64,000 nucleotides of DNA from Clostridiales bacterium (GTDB taxonomy: Bacteria; Bacillota; Clostridia; Christensenellales; Aristaeellaceae): NCBI GenBank assembly GCA_024684375.1, contig JAIKWZ010000033.1, forward strand, positions 1-64,000, in the 5' to 3' direction. This document shows, piece after piece, positions 6,935 through 15,263 of the stretch. Numbering within the stretch: position 1 is the first letter of the stretch; each line of letters starts with the position of its first letter. The position numbers and the translations under genes were made by a program. The notes under the pieces were generated by a model. That model did not search any database. It saw nothing but the letters and a program-made list of their open reading frames with translations, and had not been told where the DNA came from.

Positions 6935-7999
6935 ATGCCGTCTTTCGCTCCGCTCAAGCGCGCCGTCAATATGCTCGCACCCCTCCATATGCCCATGGGT
7001 GACGTGAGAGTGTGGCATGACGGGCGTGAAGTGTTCTCCTATCTTACGGGCTTTACCGACGCCGATGGGGCTATACCTATAAGCGGAGACGAGGTCTACC
7101 CCGCTTATTCCATGACGAAGCTCCTTACCGCGGCGCTGTTCATTCAGGCGCTGGAAGAGGGGATCGTCAGGCTTGAGGCCCCTCTTGCGGATTACATCCC
7201 CGAATTCGGCGACATGACCGTTAGGGAGATATCAGACCGGCAGGTAAGCGTACGCAAAAGCCGGACGCCCATTACACTGCTGCACCTTATCACGATGACG
7301 GCGGGGTTGAATTATGACGTGAACCTGCTCCAAAGGCTGCCCACTGTCGCGAATATTGCCCAGCTGGCCGTGCATCCGCTCTCCTTCGAGCCGGGCAGCC
7401 ACTGGCAGTACAGTCTGTGTCATGACGCGCTGGCCGCCGCGCTTGAGGTCGCTTTCGGAAAACCTCTCAGGTCGCTGTTCAGGGAAAGGTTCTTTACTCC
7501 CCTGGGGATGGAGCACAGCTGTCTTTTAGGCGAACTTAAAGATTTTGGCGTACTCACTCCTCAGTTCAAAGCCGTAAAAAACGGCTATCTCCCCTGCGCG
7601 ACAAACACCAGTTTCACTCCCTGTTCCGAGTACGATTCAGGCGGCGCGGGCCTGGTCTGTTCCTCCGGTGACTACGCGCGTTTTCTGGACGCGTTCGCTT
7701 CCGGCAGGCTGGTCAGCAAAGAGATCGTTCCGCTGCTCAGGCGATACGCCCTTACTGGTGTCCAGGCTTCTGACGTGTCCTGGCCGCAGCTGAAAGGTTA
7801 CAGTTACACTCTGGGAATGCGCATCCCTGCCTCTGAAGGCGTGCACGACTATGGCTGGGGCGGGGCGGCGGGCGCGTACGCGCTGATCGACTTCGACAGA
7901 AAGCTCAGCCTTACCTTCTTTACCAACCTGCTGGGAGGGGACGAGGTCCTGTGCCACTTTTCCCTCCGTGACGCGCTGTACGAAAGCCTGAACGGCTGA
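6935..7999 (+). CDS. Serine hydrolase, class C beta-lactamase fold
   Basis: 354 residues. The SxxK active-site motif is SMTK in PAYSMTKLLTAALF (~55-62). HLITMTAGL and FEPGSHWQYSLCHDALAAALE match the family's conserved 'YSN' region, here with YSL in place of the usual YxN. The C-terminal YGWGGAAGAYALIDF stands where HxG/GxxG strands occur. No signal peptide is visible, so it is probably a cytosolic esterase or peptidase-like enzyme rather than a resistance determinant. It abuts the PHP gene (one base between) and is likely co-translated. Confidence 0.85.
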   Translation: MPSFAPLKRAVNMLAPLHMPMGDVRVWHDGREVFSYLTGFTDADGAIPISGDEVYPAYSMTKLLTAALFIQALEEGIVRLEAPLADYIPEFGDMTVREISDRQVSVRKSRTPITLLHLITMTAGLNYDVNLLQRLPTVANIAQLAVHPLSFEPGSHWQYSLCHDALAAALEVAFGKPLRSLFRERFFTPLGMEHSCLLGELKDFGVLTPQFKAVKNGYLPCATNTSFTPCSEYDSGGAGLVCSSGDYARFLDAFASGRLVSKEIVPLLRRYALTGVQASDVSWPQLKGYSYTLGMRIPASEGVHDYGWGGAAGAYALIDFDRKLSLTFFTNLLGGDEVLCHFSLRDALYESLNG

Positions 8000-8052
8000 T
8001 CCTCCTCTGACGATGTTTCTTCAAAAATCTACGTTAATTTTTCTTTTTGCAC

Positions 8053-8081
8053 TTGCGTAAAAACAGGTAAATATGTATAAT
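8053..8081 (+). promoter_or_regulatory. Promoter of the rpmG-secE-nusG-rplKA operon
   Basis: TTGCGT (8053-8058) and TATAAT (8076-8081) with a 17-bp spacer, preceded by a T-rich stretch. This gives a leader of ~85 nt before rpmG. Confidence 0.7.
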
Positions 8082-8174
8082 ATCAAAGTCTGCCCAGAGT
8101 TTGGGTTGCTTTTGTTGTAAACACGAGCGTCCCTCAACCAGACGGGCGCCATGACTATAATAGGAGGTGTCGAA

Positions 8175-8336
8175 ATGGCATCGGATAAAAGGATCAAGGT
8201 TGTACTGGCATGCTCTGAGTGCAAGCAGCGCAACTACAACACTATCAAGAACAAGAAGAACGACCCCGACAGGCTTGAAATGAGCAAGTACTGCCGCTTC
8301 TGCAGGAAGCACACTGCTCACAAGGAAGCCAAGTAA
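8175..8336 (+). CDS. rpmG: 50S ribosomal protein L33
   Basis: 53 residues from ATG 8175, chosen because it follows GGAGG at 8163-8167; an ATG at 8151 is in frame but lies before the ribosome binding site. The sequence has the zinc-ribbon form of L33 (C..C in [11 protein letters not shown] and C..C in [11 protein letters not shown]), so this is the zinc-binding C+ paralogue. Its place before secE-nusG is standard in Bacillota. Confidence 0.97.
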   Translation: MASDKRIKVVLACSECKQRNYNTIKNKKNDPDRLEMSKYCRFCRKHTAHKEAK

Positions 8337-8374
8337 ACAACCCCTCCTGTAACTGGTAGGAAGGAGCAATACTG

Positions 8375-8641
8375 ATGGCAGCTGAAAAACAGTTAAGCAA
8401 GGACATTAAGTCCAACAAGCCCGAGAAGGAAAAGAAGGGCAACATTTTTGCCCGTTTCTTCAACCGTATCGGCAAGGCCTTCTACAACATGTACCACGAG
8501 CTTAAGAAGGTCACCTGGCCCACCAAGAGCGCGCTTATCAACTACTCCCTGGTGGTGTTGATCTTCCTGGTGGTCATGGGCATCATTATCGGCGTATTCG
8601 ATCTGGGCGCCAGTGCGCTGGTGCGCCTGATCACGGGCTAA
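8375..8641 (+). CDS. secE: Preprotein translocase subunit SecE
   Basis: 88 residues with a charged N-terminus, the conserved amphipathic helix (FYNMYHELKKVTWPTKSALI) and one membrane segment (~60-82). It clamps the SecY channel in the plasma membrane. A GGAAGGAG ribosome binding site precedes the ATG. It sits between rpmG and nusG as expected. Confidence 0.97.
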   Translation: MAAEKQLSKDIKSNKPEKEKKGNIFARFFNRIGKAFYNMYHELKKVTWPTKSALINYSLVVLIFLVVMGIIIGVFDLGASALVRLITG

Positions 8642-8651
8642 GGAGCTAAGC

Positions 8652-9182
8652 ATGGCGGACAATCCCTCCATGAAATGGTATGTCGTGCATACCTACTCCG
8701 GCTACGAAAACAAGGTCAAAGCCAATCTTGACAAAAACGTTGAGAACAACGGCCTGCAGGACATGATAGGTTCCGTCGAGATCCCCGTTGAGGAAGTTCT
8801 GGAGATCAGAAACGGCAAAAGTCATGTGGTGCAGCGCAAACGCATGCCGGGATATGTGCTGGTGCGCATGGTCATGACCAACGAAAGCTGGTACATAGTG
8901 CGCAACACCAGGGGCGTCACAGGATTTGTTGGTGCCGGCAACAAGCCCTCCCCTCTTTCCGACAAAGAATACGAGGAGATCATGGCGTCCATACCCGTCA
9001 CCCGCCTTGACGTACAGGTCGGCGACGAGGTGCGCATCCTCAACGGCATTTTTGAAAACTTTACCGGCAAGGTCACCCATATAGACACCGCCCTCAAGCG
9101 CGTTACCGTGGTCGTGGAGATGCTTAACCGTGCCACCAACGTAGAGCTTGAGCTGGACGAGGTCGTCCGGGTCGACATTTGA
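8652..9182 (+). CDS. nusG: Transcription termination/antitermination factor NusG
   Basis: 176 residues. The N-terminal NGN domain begins MKWYVVHTYSGYENKVKANL and includes RKRMPGYVLVRM and VRNTRGVTGFVG. The KOW domain is at ~125-175 (GDEVRILNGIFENFTGKV). It binds RNA polymerase and links elongation to translation or Rho. It starts 10 nt after secE. Confidence 0.98.
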   Translation: MADNPSMKWYVVHTYSGYENKVKANLDKNVENNGLQDMIGSVEIPVEEVLEIRNGKSHVVQRKRMPGYVLVRMVMTNESWYIVRNTRGVTGFVGAGNKPSPLSDKEYEEIMASIPVTRLDVQVGDEVRILNGIFENFTGKVTHIDTALKRVTVVVEMLNRATNVELELDEVVRVDI

Positions 9183-9210
9183 TCATCGCTTTAAGGCCTA
9201 CGGGCTTTAG

Positions 9211-9249
9211 GGAAGTGGGAGGAGAGAACGATTCTCTCCGCTTCACCAC
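9211..9249 (+). promoter_or_regulatory. Possible ribosomal protein L1 binding site in the rplK leader
   Basis: The nusG-rplK gap holds GTGGGA followed by an 8-bp stem (GGAGAGAA 9221-9228 with TTCTCTCC 9232-9239) and GCTTCAC, so GTG can pair with CAC around an asymmetric internal loop. A GTGGGAG helix with such a loop resembles L1 target sites in 23S rRNA and L11-operon leaders. L1 autoregulation of rplKA is established in E. coli; here it is inferred. Confidence 0.45.
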
Positions 9250-9272
9250 ATTAGATTAAGGAGGAAACCCTT

Positions 9273-9698
9273 ATGGCAAAAAAGGTTACCGCGCTTATTA
9301 AGCTGCAGGTAAACGCCGGCAAGGCCACCCCCGCGCCGCCTATCGGCCCCGCGCTCGGTCAGCATGGCGTAAACATTCCCGGATTCTGCAAGGAATTCAA
9401 CGACCGCACCGCCAAGCAGGTGGGTCTGGTCATCCCGGTAGTCATCACCGTCTATCAGGACAGGTCCTTCACCTTCATCTGCAAGACTCCCCCTGCCGCC
9501 GTGCTTATCAAGAAGGCCTGCGGCATAGAGACCGCGTCCGGCCGTCCCAATAAGGATAAGGTTGCCCACATCTCCAAGGCCCAGGTCAGGGAGATCGCTG
9601 AGCTTAAGATGCCCGACCTTAACGCCGCCAGCGTTGAAGCCGCCATGAGCATGGTGGCCGGTACCGCCCGCAGCATGGGCGTCATCGTCGACGACTGA
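9273..9698 (+). CDS. rplK: 50S ribosomal protein L11
   Basis: 141 residues, full length. Conserved features: [25 protein letters not shown] at the N-terminal domain and the C-terminal rRNA-binding domain ([30 protein letters not shown]). It forms the GTPase-associated centre with 23S rRNA. A TAAGGAGG ribosome binding site precedes it. Confidence 0.98.
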   Translation: MAKKVTALIKLQVNAGKATPAPPIGPALGQHGVNIPGFCKEFNDRTAKQVGLVIPVVITVYQDRSFTFICKTPPAAVLIKKACGIETASGRPNKDKVAHISKAQVREIAELKMPDLNAASVEAAMSMVAGTARSMGVIVDD

Positions 9699-9714
9699 GC
9701 ATAACACCACAACC

Positions 9715-9743
9715 GTGGGAGGACACTGAGCCGTTTGTACCAC
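9715..9743 (+). promoter_or_regulatory. Second GTGGGAGG element, rplK-rplA spacer
   Basis: GTGGGAGGA at 9715 repeats the motif at 9215, and GTGG (9715-9718) can pair with CCAC (9740-9743), enclosing a GG...CC inner pairing. It lies just before the rplA ribosome binding site, where L1 binding would block L1 synthesis directly. Confidence 0.4.
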
Positions 9744-9759
9744 AGGGAGGAATTGAATC

Positions 9760-10446
9760 ATGAAAATGGGAAAGAAATATTCTGACAGCTTCAAGCTCAT
9801 CGAGCGCGGCAGGCTGTATGACCCCGAAGAGGCCGTGTCTCTCGTAAAGCAGACCTCCAAGGCCAAGTTTGACGAAACCATCGAGATCTCCGTGCGTCTG
9901 GGCGTTGACCCCCGCCACGCTGATCAGCAGGTGCGCGGCACCGTCGTGCTGCCCAACGGCACCGGTAAGACCAAGAGCGTTCTGGTCATCACCAAAGGCC
10001 CCAAGGCCGATGAAGCTCTCGCCGCAGGCGCTGACTTCGTGGGCGCTGAGGACATGATCGCCAAGATCCAGGGCGGCTGGTTCGGCTTCGACGTTTGTAT
10101 CGCCACCCCCGATATGATGGGTCTGGTAGGCCGTCTCGGTAAGATCCTAGGCCCCAAAGGTCTCATGCCCAACCCCAAGACCGGCACCGTCACCCAGGAT
10201 GTCACCAAGGCCGTGCAGGAGACCAAGGCCGGTAAAGTGGAATACCGTCTGGACAAGACCGCTATCATCCACTGCCCCCTGGGCAAGGCTTCCTTCACCG
10301 AGGAACAGCTGGGCGAAAACCTGAAGACCCTCATGGAGGCGATCCTGAAGGCGAAGCCCGCCGCTGCGAAGGGCACTTACATCAAGTCCGCCGTTATCAG
10401 CAGCACCATGGGCCCCGGCATCAAGCTCAACAGCCTGAAGTTCTAA
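9760..10446 (+). CDS. rplA: 50S ribosomal protein L1
   Basis: 228 residues. Typical L1 signatures: [35 protein letters not shown], and the conserved [20 protein letters not shown] block. It binds 23S rRNA at the L1 stalk and usually its own mRNA. Start ATG 9760 follows GGGAGG; a second ATG two codons later is possible. The operon stops right after this gene. Confidence 0.98.
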   Translation: MKMGKKYSDSFKLIERGRLYDPEEAVSLVKQTSKAKFDETIEISVRLGVDPRHADQQVRGTVVLPNGTGKTKSVLVITKGPKADEALAAGADFVGAEDMIAKIQGGWFGFDVCIATPDMMGLVGRLGKILGPKGLMPNPKTGTVTQDVTKAVQETKAGKVEYRLDKTAIIHCPLGKASFTEEQLGENLKTLMEAILKAKPAAAKGTYIKSAVISSTMGPGIKLNSLKF

Positions 10447-10458
10447 ACCGGAAAGATA

Positions 10459-10489
10459 AAGTCCCGCCGCGTTATGCGGCGGGACTTTT
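10459..10489 (+). terminator. Strong terminator after rplA
   Basis: A 12-bp GC-rich stem, AAGTCCCGCCGC with GCGGCGGGACTT around GTTAT, followed by TT. It separates rplKA from the convergent MATE gene, so rplJL and rpoBC must be elsewhere. Confidence 0.85.
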
Positions 10490-10573
10490 GCGTACAGTGA
10501 TCTCTTTTGTCAGTATACTTTTATAACAACGCGCCTTGAGCGCTCACCCGCGCAGATGGGTGTCGAAGCGTTC

Positions 10574-12409
10574 TCAGCGTTTCCACCCGCGGAAAAACCG
10601 TCTGCGCTCTGCCCAGCTCCTGTGCCTGTTTTGGCTCCGTCTCCAGCCTTTGCGCTGCTTTGGCGCAGGTTTGTTCTCGTTGAATACCATGACCAGGTTG
10701 TTCAGGTTCATTGAATATGTGTAACGCGCCTCGTCGGCCACCCGCATCGCTATGCGTATGCCCATGCCTTTCGAAGTCGTGTGCTCCGATACATGGGTGA
10801 CCGGGTCAAACGCCTTGCAGTCGTCACGGAAGCGCAGCGTCCAGCGCCCTTCCTTGCGCTGCAAACGTATGGAACAGTTGTTGCCCCGCCCGGCCTCAAA
10901 GCCATAATTGATTATATTGGCGCCCATCTCCTCCACGCACAGCGCCAGGTGCGAACCCAACAGCCCGTCGCCGCCGTGGGAATGACAAAACTCGCTCGCT
11001 GCCCGTGAGGTGTCCATAACATCCTGGATGGTTTTTATGTTCCTCTCGAGCAGATCCTCCGGCGGCACTCCAAAATCGCTGCCCAGCAGCAGCAGATCGT
11101 CCGTCCGCAGGGTAATGGCGTGCTTTTGCAGCCATACCCAGCCCAGAATGCCAAGCAGCGTGAGCGCTTCGCCCACCGGGTAATACCACCAAATGCCCGC
11201 GCCGCCGGATATGCCTCGGAAAGCCAGCGCCGCCGCTACAGGCAGCACGACCCCCTGCATCACCGACAGCACTTCCATAAGCCGGATATGCTGCGTGCCC
11301 TGATAGCTGCCTTTGAACGCGTTGTTCACGCAGCAGGGTATCAGTTCCAGAGAATATATTCTCAAGGCAAATACCACCGCGTCCTGCTGAGCTCCCTCTT
11401 CGGGAATAAACAGGCTCACCAGCGCCGGAGCGAATATCAGCAGCAGCGTCATGACCCCCGCCCCCATCGCAAACGCGGAACGCATGATCGTTTTGAACAT
11501 GCTCCTTAAGCACGTCCTATCCTCTTCCGTGTAGAATATGCCCGAAAGCGTCAGCGCGACCCCGTTCGTGCCCGTGCTTATGCAGTTGCTGGCGTTGCCT
11601 ATGGTGCTCAACACGGCAAAACACGCGACCATCATGTCCCCGCCCGTGTCCAGCAGTATCATGTTCATAATGAACACCAGCAGCACGCTCGAAGCCAGAC
11701 CGAATATCGTTGGCGCGCCGCCTGTCAGAAATTCCTTCAGCTTTCTGAGCTTGACGCCGGGAAAAGAAAAACTAAACACGCACCTTTTGGACAGGAAATA
11801 TGTGGCCGCGATGGCTATGGCCACATAATAGCTCAGCGCGGAAGCCAGCCCCATGCCGAACATTTCCCATTTGAGCACGAACACGTTGAGCAGGTCGAAC
11901 GCCACGTCCGTAATCGTCATGCTGAGCACCGCTACGATAAGCAGACTGCTCTGCCCGGCGATCTGCAAAAATGGGATGAGTATCAGCGCGCCCATAGTCG
12001 CGGGAGCGCCTATGGCAAAGCCCGCGATGTAATCCCCCGTGTCTTTGAGCAGTTTCTCTTCATTCGCGCCCAGCAGGCGGGAGAGCGGCACGCGCAGACT
12101 TATGACCAGCGCCATAAACACCGCCGAGAACACCAGCGCGGTCATCACGGCGGTAGAATAACTGAAGTCCGTCTCCTCTTTAGAACCTTTGCCAAGCGAT
12201 TTGCTGCACGCCACCTGCACGCCCGTTGACAAAAGCGAACCCACCGCCATAAGCGCCAGCAGCACGGGATTGGCGAGTCCGTCCGCAGCCAGGGCACCCA
12301 CGCCCAGAAAGCGTCCGATCATCATGTTGTCTATAAGCAGGCACACGGAGACCGTCAGCGCGGACAAAGTCTGCGCCGCCAGCATCCGCCGCGTAAGCTT
12401 CGCGATCAT
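10574..12409 (-). CDS. MATE-family transporter fused to a GHKL (RsbW-like) ATPase domain
   Basis: 611 residues. Residues 1 to ~445 are a MATE-type multidrug/Na+ antiporter with twelve predicted membrane segments in two halves (SALTVSVCLLIDNMMIGRFLG at the start, ALRIYSLELIPCCVNNAFKG in the second half). Residues ~455-580 resemble an anti-sigma-factor type histidine-kinase-like ATPase: EEMGANIINYG as N box, FRDDCKAFDP as G1, TTSKGMGIRIAM as G2. The last ~30 residues are Arg/Trp-rich and basic. MATE proteins are normally ~450 residues, so the extra domain is real added length in the same frame. The ATPase may regulate transport or bind a partner; MATE transport itself needs no ATP. GC-rich codons run through both parts, arguing against a recent join. 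Confidence 0.88.
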   Translation of the reverse strand: MIAKLTRRMLAAQTLSALTVSVCLLIDNMMIGRFLGVGALAADGLANPVLLALMAVGSLLSTGVQVACSKSLGKGSKEETDFSYSTAVMTALVFSAVFMALVISLRVPLSRLLGANEEKLLKDTGDYIAGFAIGAPATMGALILIPFLQIAGQSSLLIVAVLSMTITDVAFDLLNVFVLKWEMFGMGLASALSYYVAIAIAATYFLSKRCVFSFSFPGVKLRKLKEFLTGGAPTIFGLASSVLLVFIMNMILLDTGGDMMVACFAVLSTIGNASNCISTGTNGVALTLSGIFYTEEDRTCLRSMFKTIMRSAFAMGAGVMTLLLIFAPALVSLFIPEEGAQQDAVVFALRIYSLELIPCCVNNAFKGSYQGTQHIRLMEVLSVMQGVVLPVAAALAFRGISGGAGIWWYYPVGEALTLLGILGWVWLQKHAITLRTDDLLLLGSDFGVPPEDLLERNIKTIQDVMDTSRAASEFCHSHGGDGLLGSHLALCVEEMGANIINYGFEAGRGNNCSIRLQRKEGRWTLRFRDDCKAFDPVTHVSEHTTSKGMGIRIAMRVADEARYTYSMNLNNLVMVFNENKPAPKQRKGWRRSQNRHRSWAERRRFFRGWKR

Positions 12410-12456
12410 TTATCTCATCCTTCTGTTATGCGTTTTTCGAAAAGTTTTATATGAAC

Positions 12457-12485
12457 AGTATATCATATCCTCACGTTTTCATCAA
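12457..12485 (-). promoter_or_regulatory. Promoter of the MATE-GHKL gene
   Basis: On the minus strand TTGATG (12480-12485) and TATACT (12457-12462) with a 17-bp spacer, ~45 bp before the start codon. Confidence 0.65.
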
Positions 12486-12547
12486 CGGAAAAACGCCGGC
12501 TAACCGTCCCGTTGCCTGCATTTCCTCGCTTTTCCTTTCAACAACCA

Positions 12548-12576
12548 TTGACATGATATATATATATATATATAAT
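12548..12576 (+). promoter_or_regulatory. Promoter whose spacer is a TA dinucleotide repeat
   Basis: TTGACA (12548-12553) and TATAAT (12571-12576) with a 17-bp spacer. From 12556 to 12574 the DNA is an uninterrupted alternating AT tract that fills the spacer and runs into the -10 box. Confidence 0.75.
12556..12574. repeat. AT dinucleotide tract, ~9 units
   Basis: Alternating A/T for 19 nt. Such tracts slip during replication; here each 2-bp change would move the -35 and -10 boxes away from the optimal 17-bp spacing. Confidence 0.85.
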
Positions 12577-12633
12577 TGGAGCAAGCTTATTTTTCGCAAC
12601 GCAGTTCCTTAGTCAGTTGAGGAGATAATTTAT

Positions 12634-13002
12634 ATGGATACAACCTCTACGGTTCTGTTTTTGATATTTATCGTAACTCCTTTAGTTCTTTTAGGTATTG
12701 GTTTTAAAAAAAGTATGGAAAAGGAAAAAAGGAAGCAGAAGGAATTGGAGGAAAAAAGGCTGCGTGAGCTTCAAGAGCAGGAAGAAGCACGGCAGCGTGA
12801 ACTGCAAAACCTCCTAAATGCTCTGGACTATGTGAAAGTACTCGGCACACGCAGCGCCGTAAATACAGTCATCGGTTTTACCAGAACTGACGTCAATTCC
12901 ACACTGTACAGCCTGTTGCTCGTGTTCAAGGACGGCACACAGCAGACCCGCGAAGTGGATCAGGACGAAATTGGCGTCTTCGCAAATTTCATTCGCACCT
13001 GA
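12634..13002 (+). CDS. Small membrane-anchored coiled-coil protein, function unknown
   Basis: 122 residues from ATG 12634 after GAGGAG. One N-terminal membrane segment (~6-24, VLFLIFIVTPLVLLGIGF) is followed by a highly charged helix (~28-68, rich in Lys/Glu, heptad-like) and a compact C-terminal beta-rich part with YSLLLVFKDGTQQTREVD. The topology suggests a cytoplasmic coiled coil and small domain held at the membrane. I recognise no family. It stands alone between its own promoter and terminator. Confidence 0.75.
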   Translation: MDTTSTVLFLIFIVTPLVLLGIGFKKSMEKEKRKQKELEEKRLRELQEQEEARQRELQNLLNALDYVKVLGTRSAVNTVIGFTRTDVNSTLYSLLLVFKDGTQQTREVDQDEIGVFANFIRT

Positions 13003-13007
13003 ACAAA

Positions 13008-13048
13008 TTAAACGAATCGCCCGCATGCTCTGCGGGCGATTCGTTTAA
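13008..13048. terminator. Bidirectional terminator between the small membrane gene and glpK
   Basis: An 18-bp perfect stem (TTAAACGAATCGCCCGCA with its complement, loop TGCTC). T-rich sequence follows on the minus side and A/T on the plus side, so it can serve both convergent genes. Confidence 0.8.
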
Positions 13049-13059
13049 AAGAACCGTTT

Positions 13060-14547
13060 TCAGTCGTCAGTCCAGCGTTCCGCTTTGCTGACGGCTTTTT
13101 TCCATTTGGCTTTGAGTCTGGCGCGCTGTGCCTCGGGAAGGGATGGCGTGAACACGCTTTCGCTCTGCCAGATGCGGCTTAACTGGCTGTCGTTCCACAG
13201 GCCTGCCGCGCGTCCCGCCAGCATTGCCGCGCCCAGCGCCGTGGTCTCGGTTATCTTCGGGCGCACCACGTCTATGCCCAGCATGTCCGCCTGGAACTGC
13301 ATGAGGAAATCGTTCGCGGTGGCGCCGCCGTCCGCCCTTAATACGCTTATCGGGTGGCCCGAATCTTCAGTCATAGCCTCCAGCACGTCCATGGACTGGT
13401 AAGCAATGCTTTCCAGCGCTGCTCTGGCGATGTGCGCCCTGCCCGTTCCTCGGGTAAGCCCCACCAGCGTGCCGCGTGCGTACATGTCCCAGTACGGCGC
13501 GCCCAGCCCCGCGAACGCGGGCACCAGGTATACTCCCCCGTTGTCGGGTATGGAGCGGGCCAGTCCCTCGGTCTCACCCGCGCTGGTTATTATTTTAAGC
13601 TCGTCCCTGAGCCACTGTATCGCCGCGCCCGCCACGAACACGCTGCCTTCCAGCGCGTAAGTGGGCTTTCCGTCCAGCCTCCATGCCATGGTGCTCACAA
13701 GACCGTAACGGCTGGGCACTATCTCGCTGCCCGTGTTCATCAGCAGGAAACAGCCCGTGCCGTAGGTGTTCTTGGCCATGCCCTTTTCAAAGCACGCCTG
13801 CCCGAACAGCGCCGCGTGCTGGTCTCCCGCCAGAGCGCAGATGGGTATCTCTTTGCCAAGGATGCTCTTTTCCGTGACGCCCACCGTTTGAGAGGAATCC
13901 ACCACTGTCGGCAGTACACTTTCCGGAATGCCAAGCATTTTCAGCATCCCGTCGTCCCAGGTCTGTGTCCTAAGGTTGAAGAGCATGGTGCGAGAGGCGT
14001 TGGTGGCGTCGGTCACGTGCGCCTTACCACCCGTTAGCCGCCACACCAGGTAGCTGTCAACTGTGCCGAAGCAGACCTCGCCTTTGTCCGCCTTCTCACG
14101 CAGCCCCTGCACGTTATCAAGCAGCCACTTAAGTTTGCTGCCGGAGAAGTAAGCGTCTGGCACAAGCCCTGTCACCTCGCGTATCTCGGCCTCATATCCA
14201 TCCCGCTTGAGCTGCTCGATTATGGGCGAGGTGCGCCGGCATTGCCACACGATGGCATTGTGGAAGCACTCCCCGCTTTGACTGTCCCACACGAGAGTGG
14301 TCTCACGCTGATTGGTGATGCCTATCGCGAGAATATCGTTCACGCATATGCCCGCCTTCTCAACGGCGGTCCTGAGCGCGCCGATCTGGCTGGTCCAAAT
14401 GTCTTCCGGAGCGTGCTCCACCCAGCCTAGTCTGGGATATATCTGTTTGAACTCGTTGGCGTGGCTTGCCACCTGCGTCCCGTTTTCGTCGAACACTATA
14501 GCGCGGGAACTGGTCGTGCCCTGGTCCAATGCGATCACGTACTTCAT
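13060..14547 (-). CDS. glpK: Glycerol kinase
   Basis: 495 residues, standard length. N-terminal ATPase motif [15 protein letters not shown], substrate-binding NQRETT and WQCRR, and the later [18 protein letters not shown] and [14 protein letters not shown] are all present. It phosphorylates glycerol to sn-glycerol-3-phosphate in the cytosol. No GlpF facilitator or glycerol-3-phosphate dehydrogenase is adjacent. Its ATG overlaps the rsmG stop by four bases (ATGA type), so it is read as the last gene of mnmG-rsmG-glpK. Confidence 0.97.
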   Translation of the reverse strand: MKYVIALDQGTTSSRAIVFDENGTQVASHANEFKQIYPRLGWVEHAPEDIWTSQIGALRTAVEKAGICVNDILAIGITNQRETTLVWDSQSGECFHNAIVWQCRRTSPIIEQLKRDGYEAEIREVTGLVPDAYFSGSKLKWLLDNVQGLREKADKGEVCFGTVDSYLVWRLTGGKAHVTDATNASRTMLFNLRTQTWDDGMLKMLGIPESVLPTVVDSSQTVGVTEKSILGKEIPICALAGDQHAALFGQACFEKGMAKNTYGTGCFLLMNTGSEIVPSRYGLVSTMAWRLDGKPTYALEGSVFVAGAAIQWLRDELKIITSAGETEGLARSIPDNGGVYLVPAFAGLGAPYWDMYARGTLVGLTRGTGRAHIARAALESIAYQSMDVLEAMTEDSGHPISVLRADGGATANDFLMQFQADMLGIDVVRPKITETTALGAAMLAGRAAGLWNDSQLSRIWQSESVFTPSLPEAQRARLKAKWKKAVSKAERWTDD

Positions 14548-15263
14548 TTTTTGTCCCCTTTCAGAGGCCGTTTTTCCGCCATTCCCGCCCGCCTGGGATA
14601 TCTGTCGGACGTGGGTCCGGTCTTTATTATCTCGACGATTTTATGGTTCCAGTCCCGTTCGGGAACGTTAGAATCGTATATGCCCTGTATTTCGCCGCCC
14701 AGCTCGCTTAGCGCGAATGCGGCTTCGCGCGCCTCGTCCTCAGCGTTTGGCCCTTTGAGCGCCAGCATTTTCCCGCCCGGCTTTACCAGCGGAAGCAGCC
14801 ACTCGCACAGTATGTTGAGCGGTGCCACCGCGCGGGCCACCGCCGCGTCAAAACGCTCCCGATAGGCAGGATTCCTGCCCGCGTCCTCGCTGCGCATATG
14901 CAGCGCCGAAGCGTTGAGCTCCAGCGTCCGGCAGACTTCGGACAAAAACTCTACCCTCTTGTTAAGGCTGTCCATCAGGGTAAAGCGGGCGCACGGCAGC
15001 ATTATGCTCAGCGGTACGCCGGGCAGCCCCGCTCCGCTGCCCACGTCTATCACGCTTTCGCAGCTTTCGAGATACTTTGCCGCTGTAAGGCTGTCCAGAT
15101 AGTTTCTGTCCGCCGCCTCGAAAAAGTCCTCCCCAACTCGCGTCAGGTTCATTTTTTCGTTGGCGCTGACAAGCAGCTTATGGTAAGCAAGCAACTTGTC
15201 CGCCTGCGCCTCGCTCATTGACAGGCCCATTCGAGCGGCCCGGTCAAGCAGGTATCCCCTCAT
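14544..15263 (-). CDS. rsmG: 16S rRNA (guanine527-N7)-methyltransferase RsmG
   Basis: 239 residues. SAM-binding motif [17 protein letters not shown] at ~70-86 and the family's [12 protein letters not shown] before it; [27 protein letters not shown] follows. It methylates G527 of 16S rRNA. It overlaps mnmG by four bases upstream and glpK by four bases downstream. Pairing with mnmG is the classical gidA-gidB arrangement. Confidence 0.96.
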   Translation of the reverse strand: MRGYLLDRAARMGLSMSEAQADKLLAYHKLLVSANEKMNLTRVGEDFFEAADRNYLDSLTAAKYLESCESVIDVGSGAGLPGVPLSIMLPCARFTLMDSLNKRVEFLSEVCRTLELNASALHMRSEDAGRNPAYRERFDAAVARAVAPLNILCEWLLPLVKPGGKMLALKGPNAEDEAREAAFALSELGGEIQGIYDSNVPERDWNHKIVEIIKTGPTSDRYPRRAGMAEKRPLKGDKK

